Of a stretch of DNA of 64,000 nt, positions 58,185-64,000 are shown piece by piece. The notes under the pieces were generated by a model, which was given only the letters and a program-made list of their open reading frames with translations, had not been told where the DNA came from and did not search any database. Within the stretch, counting starts at the first letter, position 1; every line of letters begins with the position of its first letter. Position numbers and translations under genes: made by a program. This DNA is from Aquificota bacterium (lineage in GTDB: Bacteria; Aquificota; Aquificia; Aquificales; Aquificaceae): NCBI GenBank assembly GCA_030549905.1, contig JAUQQK010000002.1, forward strand, positions 32,506-96,505, written 5' to 3'.

Positions 58185-60194
58185 ATGAGAGCGGTTCTTA
58201 AAGTTTCTGGAATGACCTGCGTCAATTGTGCAAAGGCTATAGAGGTAAGCCTCAAAAAGCTCAAAGGTGTTCAAGAAGTTCATGTTTCCTTTGAACTTGG
58301 AAGAGTGGTAGTAGAGTTTAACGAAGAGCTTCTTGACCTTGAAAGCATAAAGCAGGTGATTGAATCCCTTGGTTATAAGGTAGAGTCTGCAAAAGGAAAA
58401 GAAAAAAATCTTGAAGTACTTCTCTTCTGCTGGTTTGCAAGCATAAGCATAATGATTTTGATGCTGTGGCACACACCTTACAGCCTGCCCCTTCAAGCAA
58501 TTCTTTCTCTCCTCGTGCAAGCCTTTGGAGGCTACACCTTTTATAAAGGTGCGATAAGTTCCATCAAAGTACGAGTAGGTAATATGGACTTACTTGTGGC
58601 TCTTGGAAGTACCGCTTCTCTTCTTTATAGCTTTCTCAGTTTCTTCAAGATACTTCCGGGTGAGCCCTTCTTTGAAACTTCCGCCTTCCTTATTACCTTT
58701 GTAAAAACTGGTAAATTTCTTGAAGAATGGGTAAAATCAAAAGCTTTAAAAAGCCTCAGAGACCTTTTTGCCCTTCAAACTATAAAAGTAAAGGTTTTAA
58801 AAGATGGCAAAGAAGAGCTAAAAAGCCCTCAAGAAGTCTTTATTGGAGATGTAATTCTTCTCAGGTCCGGTGATATGGTGCCTCTGGATTGTAAGCTAAT
58901 AGAAGGCTCTCTGGAGGTAGATGAATCTCTTATAAGCGGTGAAAGTTTGCCTGTAAAAAAGTCTGTAGGTGATAAGCTCATATCGGGCTCTCTCGTAGTT
59001 TCTGGCTTTGCAAAAGCTAAAGTAGAAAAGGGCTTTTCCAGTAGTTATGCGAACCTGCTGGTAAAACTTGTGGAAGAAAGCCTTTCTAAAAAACCTTCCC
59101 TTCAGAGGTTAGCAGATAGGTTTTCCCACTACTTTGTGCAGTTTGTTGTGGCGGTTTCTTTCCTCGCGTTCCTCCTGTGGTATTTAAAAACAGGAGACCT
59201 CAGGCTTTCGGTGAATTTTTCTCTGGCAGTGTTAGTAGTATCCTGTCCATGTGCTTTTGGCATAGCGGTGCCCTTGGCTCTTGTGATGGGACTCTTAAGA
59301 TGCTACAGAAAGGGTGTGCTTGTGAAAAATCCCGCTGTTTTTGAAAGACAGGTGGATATTGTGGTGCTGGACAAGACAGGAACGCTTACAGAAGGGAAAC
59401 CACAGCTTGTGGATATAAAGCTATATGATGAAACAGCTCTAAAACTTGCTTGCGGTTTGGCAGTAGCTTCCAATCATCCTTATTCAATAGCCATAAGACA
59501 ATACTGTCAGCAAAAAGGCGTAAGTCCGATAGAACTTCAGGAGTGCAAAGAAGAGCCGGGTACAGGCATCTATTCTAATGGACTTTTCCTTGGAAGGTCA
59601 GAAGAAGGACATGTAGCTCTCAAGGAAGGAAACAGGCTACTTGCAGAGTTCTTCTTTGAAGACAAACTTAGAGAAGAGGCAAAAGAGGTGGTATCTTACC
59701 TCAAAAGAAAGGGTATAAAACTCTTTATGCTAACTGGTGATAAAAAGGAAAAAGCTATTAAAATAGCAAAAGAACTTAACATAGACCAGTTTCTTGCTGA
59801 AGCAAAACCAGAAGATAAGCTAAAAGTTGTAGAAGAACTACAATCTAAAGGCTACAGGGTAGCAGTAGTAGGTGATGGCATAAACGATGCTCCCGCTATG
59901 GCAAAGGCAGACCTTTCTGTAGCTATAGGTTCTGGCACAGACCTCGCCAAAAGAGTAGGAGATGTTATCCTTCTCAAAGGGCTCAAAGGTCTTATGGACT
60001 TCTTTGAATTGAAAGATAAAACCATAAGAAGGGTCAAAGAAAACCTTTTCTGGGCTTTCTTCTACAATACATTGAGTATTCCCTTGGCGGGCGGTCTCCT
60101 ATACTCAAAGGGCTTTTACCTCAAACCTGAGTTGGCAGGTCTTCTTATGGCACTTTCTTCCCTCAGCGTGGTATTGAACTCAGTAAGAAAATGA
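58185..60194 (+). CDS. copA: CopA-type copper-transporting P-type ATPase
   Basis: P1B-ATPase of 669 residues. It has one N-terminal heavy-metal domain (GMTCVNCAKAIE, residues 9-20) and the membrane metal site SCPCAFGIAVP (near 355). The phosphorylation motif is DKTGTLTEG (near 399), followed by the ATP-binding domain with the short GNG-type loop and the hinge VGDGINDAPAMAKAD (near 563). The CPC motif points to export of Cu(I). No copper regulator or chaperone is adjacent. Confidence 0.93.
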   Translation: MRAVLKVSGMTCVNCAKAIEVSLKKLKGVQEVHVSFELGRVVVEFNEELLDLESIKQVIESLGYKVESAKGKEKNLEVLLFCWFASISIMILMLWHTPYSLPLQAILSLLVQAFGGYTFYKGAISSIKVRVGNMDLLVALGSTASLLYSFLSFFKILPGEPFFETSAFLITFVKTGKFLEEWVKSKALKSLRDLFALQTIKVKVLKDGKEELKSPQEVFIGDVILLRSGDMVPLDCKLIEGSLEVDESLISGESLPVKKSVGDKLISGSLVVSGFAKAKVEKGFSSSYANLLVKLVEESLSKKPSLQRLADRFSHYFVQFVVAVSFLAFLLWYLKTGDLRLSVNFSLAVLVVSCPCAFGIAVPLALVMGLLRCYRKGVLVKNPAVFERQVDIVVLDKTGTLTEGKPQLVDIKLYDETALKLACGLAVASNHPYSIAIRQYCQQKGVSPIELQECKEEPGTGIYSNGLFLGRSEEGHVALKEGNRLLAEFFFEDKLREEAKEVVSYLKRKGIKLFMLTGDKKEKAIKIAKELNIDQFLAEAKPEDKLKVVEELQSKGYRVAVVGDGINDAPAMAKADLSVAIGSGTDLAKRVGDVILLKGLKGLMDFFELKDKTIRRVKENLFWAFFYNTLSIPLAGGLLYSKGFYLKPELAGLLMALSSLSVVLNSVRK

Positions 60195-60230
60195 TATATA
60201 ATATGCCTTCTGTGTTTAAGGAGGTAAAGG

Positions 60231-60470
60231 ATGGCGCTTAGGATTAGGGTATCACGCTACGGAAGGAGGCATCATCCCATATACAGGATAGTGGTGGCGG
60301 ATGCCAAAGCTCCAAGAGATGGTAAGGTGGTAGATGTGTTAGCCACCTACGACCCTGTTAACAAAAGGCTTATAGAGGTAAAGGAAGAAAAGATAAAGGA
60401 GTGGCTCAGCAAAGGTGCTGAGCTAACAGACAGGGCTGAAAGCATACTCAAGAACGCAAAAATACTCTAA
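60231..60470 (+). CDS. rpsP: 30S ribosomal protein S16
   Basis: A 79-residue protein with the S16 signature MALRIRVSRYGRRHHPIYR and the VADAKAPRDGK stretch. It has a strong TAAGGAGG ribosome site and a possible TATAAT box near 60193-60200. It is followed 12 bases later by khpA, the common bacterial rpsP-khpA order. Confidence 0.97.
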   Translation: MALRIRVSRYGRRHHPIYRIVVADAKAPRDGKVVDVLATYDPVNKRLIEVKEEKIKEWLSKGAELTDRAESILKNAKIL

Positions 60471-60482
60471 AGGAGGTATGCC

Positions 60483-60722
60483 ATGAGCCATTTGAGAGAC
60501 ATAGTGGAAATAACCGCCAAATCTCTTGTGGACAACCCAGAAAAGGTGAATGTGCAGGAGATTGAAGGGGAGAAGACGGTAGTCATTGAGCTGAGGGTGG
60601 ATAAGGCAGACCTGGGCAAGGTGATAGGCAGAGGGGGAAGGATAGCAAGGTCTTTAAGAACTATCCTTGCCTCCATGGGCAGGAAGCTCAACAAGAGGGT
60701 AGTTTTAGAGATATTAGAGTAA
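60483..60722 (+). CDS. khpA: KhpA, KH-domain RNA-binding protein
   Basis: A 79-residue single KH domain with the RNA-binding loop GKVIGRGGRIARSLRTIL (about residues 45-63). It is the usual neighbour of rpsP. KhpA proteins pair with KhpB and affect RNA metabolism and cell division in Gram-positive bacteria. An AAAGGAGG site precedes the ATG. Confidence 0.92.
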   Translation: MSHLRDIVEITAKSLVDNPEKVNVQEIEGEKTVVIELRVDKADLGKVIGRGGRIARSLRTILASMGRKLNKRVVLEILE

Positions 60723-60728
60723 TTCTGT

Positions 60729-60734
60729 TATAAT
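60729..60734 (+). promoter_or_regulatory. metK -10 element (leaderless promoter candidate)
   Basis: Consensus TATAAT lies 7 bases before the metK ATG at 60742, overlapping the 3' end of khpA by position only. The intervening TTCCTCC is not a ribosome site. Confidence 0.55.
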
Positions 60735-60741
60735 TTCCTCC

Positions 60742-61881
60742 ATGGGCAGGACCATAAAGATGGCTGAGTCCCCCATGGAGGGGCATCCAGATAAACTTGC
60801 AGACCTTATAGCGGACGCCCTCTTAGATGAATTTATAAAAAAAGACCCATACAGCAGGGTTTCCTTAGAAATTCTTCTTATCTCTGGCATGACCTTTGTA
60901 GCAGGTCATGTATCTACAGAGGGCTATGTGGATATACCGGGCGTAGTAAGAAAAACCATAAAGGAAGTAGGATACAACAGACCTGAATACGGTTTTGATG
61001 CGGATGCTTCCGCAGTAATTACCTCTATAGAAGAACAAAGTCCTGATATTGTACTTGGTATATCTTCAGAAGGTGCTGGAGATACTGCCACCGTAGTAGG
61101 TTATGCATGCTTGGACACACCTAACTATATGCCACTTCCCATAAGCCTTGCTCATACCGTATCCCAGAAAGTCTCGGAGCTAAGAAAGTCTGGAAGGGCA
61201 CCCTTTTTAAGACCTGATGGCAAAACTCTTATAACGGTGGTGTATGAGGACAATAAACCTCTTTTTATTAAGGACCTGATAGTCTTCTGCCAGCACGACC
61301 CTGAAACGTCCTTAGAGAAGCTGAGGGATTACATACACGAAGAGGTTATAAGGAAGGTCATACCTCAGCACCTTATACAGAAGGAAACACGCATTCTGAT
61401 AAACCCCTCTGGCAGGTTTGTGCTTGGAGGTCCTCTTGCAGATGCGGGACAGACGGGAAGAAAAATAGTTTCAGACGCTTATGGAGATGTGGCTTATTCC
61501 GGTGGTAGTGCCTTTTCTGGAAAAGACCCTACAAAGACTGACAGGACAGCTTCTTATATGGCAAGGCTGATGGCTAAGCATGTGGTGGCAAGTGGTCTTG
61601 CACAGCGTTGTATGGTACAGATGGCATACGCCTTTGGTATGAACGAAGTTATTGCCTTTGATATAGAAACTTACGGCACTGAAAAGGTGGATAAAGAAAA
61701 GATAAAAGCAAGACTTCTTGAGCTTTTTCCCACAAATCCAAAGAAGATGATAGACTTTCTGGACCTGAGAAAGCCTATATACAAGCAAACAGCCTGCTAC
61801 GGACATTTTGGTAAAGAAAACCTACCCTGGGAAAAACTTACAAAACTTGAAGAACTTTCAGAGCTCAAGAAGGAGGTCTAA
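60742..61881 (+). CDS. metK: S-adenosylmethionine synthetase
   Basis: Makes SAM from methionine and ATP. Visible motifs are EGHPDKLADLIADALLDEF (residues 12-30), the GAGDTATVVGYA-type loop (near 113; EGAGDTATVV) and GGSAFSGKDPTKTDRTASYM (near 254), the ATP-binding signature. The 379 residues are standard. It overlaps the convergent hisZ by 24 bases. Confidence 0.96.
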   Translation: MGRTIKMAESPMEGHPDKLADLIADALLDEFIKKDPYSRVSLEILLISGMTFVAGHVSTEGYVDIPGVVRKTIKEVGYNRPEYGFDADASAVITSIEEQSPDIVLGISSEGAGDTATVVGYACLDTPNYMPLPISLAHTVSQKVSELRKSGRAPFLRPDGKTLITVVYEDNKPLFIKDLIVFCQHDPETSLEKLRDYIHEEVIRKVIPQHLIQKETRILINPSGRFVLGGPLADAGQTGRKIVSDAYGDVAYSGGSAFSGKDPTKTDRTASYMARLMAKHVVASGLAQRCMVQMAYAFGMNEVIAFDIETYGTEKVDKEKIKARLLELFPTNPKKMIDFLDLRKPIYKQTACYGHFGKENLPWEKLTKLEELSELKKEV

Positions 61882-62703
61882 ATAAACCGCTCCACCTACT
61901 GCACAGAGCTCTTTCCCTAAACTTTTATAGAGTCCGTCATACCTTCCACCACCTGCTACAGGATAGCCTAAAGAAGGGTGGAAAAATTCAAAAACTATAC
62001 CTGTGTAATAGTCCTGAGGTCTAAGCTCAGAGAGGTCAAAGACCACTGAAAGCTCCTTTAGACCTTTCATCAACGCCTTTAACTCCTCTATATAGGTATC
62101 AAACTCTGGATATTTTTTCTGAAAAGCTTCAAGCACCTCTGGACCACCTTGAGCCAAAAGAAGTTCCTTTAAAGGTTCTATTTTTGAAAGCTCCGAGAAA
62201 TTTTTTCTAAGAAGGGATTCTTTGTACCCTTCTCCATATCTTTTGAGAAGCTCTTTGGATATACCCACATGACCAAGACTCAAAAGCAGAGGCTCAACAC
62301 CGCAAGCACTCAAGTACTGTGCAAGTCTTTTTATTACCTCCAGCTCCGCCTTTAAAGAAGGCTCTCCGAGGTATTCAATACCTACCTGAAAACCTTCACC
62401 TTTCAAAGAAAAAGTATTGCCCCAGTAGAAAACTTTTAGAGGAAGCTCTATTTCCCTTTGAAGACTTAAAAATCTTGCAAGGCTAAGAGTCCAATCTTTG
62501 CGTAAGCATATAAGACTTCCATCTTCAGAAGAACCTATAAGAAGCGTTCCCTCACCATATAACTCAGGAGAATAGACCTCTAAGGTAGGAAGCATAATAA
62601 ACTTGTAGTCGGAAAAAACCTCACAGGCTTTAAGAAAGAAGTTTTTGAGTTTTTCCGAATCTTCAAAATGAAAAAATCTTTCCTGAGGAGGTATAACCTT
62701 CAC
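61858..62703 (-). CDS. hisZ: HisZ, ATP phosphoribosyltransferase regulatory subunit
   Basis: A 281-residue class II synthetase-like paralog of histidyl-tRNA synthetase without tRNA-binding parts. Recognisable segments are IMLPTLEVYSPELYG (near 37), YWGNTFSLKGEGFQVGIEYLG (near 93), DYYTGIVFEFF and GGGRYDGLYKSLG (near 255). It activates the short HisG in histidine synthesis. The start is GTG 62703, 6 bases from TATAAT (minus, 62715-62710), again leaderless. Confidence 0.85.
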   Translation of the reverse strand: MKVIPPQERFFHFEDSEKLKNFFLKACEVFSDYKFIMLPTLEVYSPELYGEGTLLIGSSEDGSLICLRKDWTLSLARFLSLQREIELPLKVFYWGNTFSLKGEGFQVGIEYLGEPSLKAELEVIKRLAQYLSACGVEPLLLSLGHVGISKELLKRYGEGYKESLLRKNFSELSKIEPLKELLLAQGGPEVLEAFQKKYPEFDTYIEELKALMKGLKELSVVFDLSELRPQDYYTGIVFEFFHPSLGYPVAGGGRYDGLYKSLGKELCAVGGAVYLDLLLEL

Positions 62704-62744
62704 AGAAAAATTATAACCGTTTCTTGAGTATGAGCTTGTAGAAG

Positions 62745-63749
62745 TCAGGAAAGCTGAGGATAATAACTTTTCAAAGTCTCAAAAGGCTCTTTGCTGATTA
62801 CCAGTTCCCTGAGAAGGTTTCTAAGTCTGCTTCTGTCTGTCTCGGACCTTATAAGCCTTTCCACCTCTTCTGGAACACCTCCAAGCCTTAATTCAATAAC
62901 CTCAAGAACCATTTCCTGAGCGTCAATTAATAGACCTTTTTCTAAGCCTTTTTGTATGCCTTCCTGTAATCCTTCCTCATATTTCCTCTCAGGATAAAGC
63001 TTTAACTCCTTAAGCACTTCCTGTCCTCCTCTCTCTATTATTTTATGCAGGACATTTTCTTCGTCAATTTTCTTAAAATGGGCTATAAACTTAACATAAA
63101 GCCAGAAAAAGTAGCCCCTTCTCTCACTTAACAGCGTGCCAAGGCTTATAAACCTCTCTACCACCTCAAGCAACTCCTCAAGGGGTGCATGAAGCTTCTT
63201 CTGTAAAAGCATGAAGGTATAGAGAATGTCGTAGCTCTCTACCTTTTTAAGAAGGTCTTCATCTTTTAGCTTTAGCAAATCCACAAGCTCCACATAGAAG
63301 TCTAAAAAGTAATGCTTTATCTCCTCAGGAACTCTAAGAAACTCAGAGAACCTTACAGGATATAGCCATGGTTTTCTTCCGTGGTAGTAGATGAGTGGCA
63401 ATACGGGTGGATAGTCTCTGTTTTCTGAGAAGGACTTTTCGCATAAGGAGGTAATATAGTTGAGTATCTGCAAATATGCTCTTTTGTCTGGATAGGACTT
63501 GTGTTCTATGAGCATGTAAATATGGACTTTTCTTTTTGAGCCTTTTAGAGGCACTTCTATGCATATGTCTGGTATAAGTCTTTTTTCCTGAGAGAGGGTT
63601 ATCTGTTCTTCTGGGATAAGCGTGAGCTTTGAGAGGTTGAGGTGTTTTGTGAGGCTTTTGGGTAAAAATTCAGATAGGAAGGCTTTTAGGTTTTCCTCGT
63701 CTTTTAGGACTGCTTTTGTAAAAAGGTCATGGGCTTGTGGTTTTTCCAT
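62745..63749 (-). CDS. Rpn/YhgA-like PD-(D/E)XK nuclease family protein
   Basis: A 335-residue member of the recombination-promoting nuclease/putative transposase family. It shows HDLFTKAVLKDEENLKAFLS (residues 7-26), then ITLSQEKRLIPDICIEVPLK and HIYMLIEHKSYPDKRA, which give the D...E-x-K nuclease pattern (EHK). The C-terminal region is helical with a repeated GLQEGIQKGLEKGL stretch. ATG 63749 is chosen because the upstream extension to 63797 is just translated CRISPR repeat. It lies 15 bases from the array edge; whether the two are functionally linked is unknown. Confidence 0.8.
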   Translation of the reverse strand: MEKPQAHDLFTKAVLKDEENLKAFLSEFLPKSLTKHLNLSKLTLIPEEQITLSQEKRLIPDICIEVPLKGSKRKVHIYMLIEHKSYPDKRAYLQILNYITSLCEKSFSENRDYPPVLPLIYYHGRKPWLYPVRFSEFLRVPEEIKHYFLDFYVELVDLLKLKDEDLLKKVESYDILYTFMLLQKKLHAPLEELLEVVERFISLGTLLSERRGYFFWLYVKFIAHFKKIDEENVLHKIIERGGQEVLKELKLYPERKYEEGLQEGIQKGLEKGLLIDAQEMVLEVIELRLGGVPEEVERLIRSETDRSRLRNLLRELVISKEPFETLKSYYPQLS

Positions 63750-63763
63750 TTTTTTGAATATGT

Positions 63764-64000
63764 TAGCACAGCCCCCGCGGGTAAGATAAAGATGCAAGTT
63801 GCTAAATAGTAGCGGTGAGGTTGTGGATTATATTCCAACAGAGTTGCAACTCCCCGCGGGTCAGATAAAGATGCAAGTCAGCAGTGCTGACAGACTTTGT
63901 TGAAAGTGCAGAAAACGTTGCAACTCCCCGCGGGTCAGATAAAGATGCAAGCTCCTCCCAAAAAACTTAAAAGGAGGTAAGAACCATGTTGCAACTCCCC
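63764..64000 (-). CRISPR. CRISPR array, trailer end, continuing past the window
   Basis: Four 35-base repeats start at 63764, 63843, 63917 and 63988 (the last cut by the window end). Plus-strand repeats begin GTTGCAACTCCCCGCGGG and end AGATAAAGATGCAAG. The first repeat has its outer 9 bases degenerate, marking the trailer. The leader is therefore to the right and transcription is probably leftward, with repeats ending in GTTGCAAC. Spacers are 44 (63799-63842), 39 (63878-63916) and 36 bases (63952-63987). No cas gene is in the window. Confidence 0.93.

Noticed and set aside
63750..63797. N-terminal extension of the Rpn-type protein
   Set aside because: It translates the terminal CRISPR repeat itself (MHLYLTRGG...); family similarity begins at ATG 63749.
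63878..63890. Palindrome TCAGCAGTGCTGA as an operator
   Set aside because: It lies inside a CRISPR spacer, so it is foreign captured sequence.
1..64000. tRNA or rRNA genes
   Set aside because: No cloverleaf-like or rRNA-like segment was recognised in the few intergenic gaps; a tRNA/covariance scan would be decisive.

Overview
The window looks like a chromosome segment of a thermophilic, hydrogen-oxidising Aquificales bacterium (Hydrogenobacter/Thermocrinis type). This rests on gene content, not on a database search: three separate [NiFe] hydrogenases, a full hypABCDEF set plus hypX, nickel uptake, assimilatory sulfate reduction, flagellar genes, a methyltransferase that fits menaquinone synthesis, tightly packed operons with short overlaps, and few intergenic gaps.

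Layout. 1-6.6 kb: miaB, a nucleotidyltransferase/HEPN pair, a porin, comEC, ubiE-like, a coiled-coil putative nuclease and a frameshifted nucleotidyltransferase. 6.6-12 kb (minus): pgeF, proC, flhG, flhF, flhA. 12-15 kb (plus): a roadblock/MglA-GTPase/PATAN/heme-c sensor operon. 15-17.4 kb: proS and mgtC. 17.5-24.1 kb: hypB, a group 2-type hydrogenase without a C-terminal processing peptide, hypE, hypA, hypF and a 29-residue membrane peptide. 24.1-29 kb (minus): an oxygen-tolerant membrane-bound group 1 hydrogenase operon, divergent from hypC-hypD-hypX. 32-39.8 kb: a TetR regulator, a sigma-54 activator and, divergently, a sulfate assimilation operon led by an 883-residue sulfite reductase/MoaD/APS reductase fusion. 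39.8-49.2 kb: a broken dihydrolipoamide-dehydrogenase-like gene, a V4R protein, and a group 2a (Hup/Huc-like) hydrogenase locus with Rieske, TPR, NHL and DUF1641 partners. 49-50 kb: an inactivated insertion sequence. 50-55 kb: arsC and an ECF nickel transport operon with nikR. 55-57.6 kb: a TnpB-like element beside a broken membrane gene. 57.6-64 kb: a peroxiredoxin, copA, rpsP-khpA-metK, hisZ, an Rpn-type nuclease and the trailer end of a CRISPR array.

How it fits together. Nickel enters through the Nik system, which has a NikR-box-like palindrome at its promoter, is inserted by Hyp proteins, and serves three hydrogenases. A 14-bp operator close to TGAATGANTATTCA lies 2-5 bases downstream of the -10 of the hypB, hyaA and hypC promoters, at the equivalent place in the hupS/DUF1641 divergent region, and in weaker form at the lpd-like and nikK promoters. 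It resembles a TetR-family operator, and a TetR gene sits right after hypX. This candidate hydrogenase regulon is the most interesting signal in the window.

Several otherwise intact genes (nucleotidyltransferase, hypX, lpd-like, nikK, a membrane protein, a transposase) are split by single-base shifts, mostly in homopolymers. Sequencing error is therefore a real possibility and should be settled before any of them is called a pseudogene.
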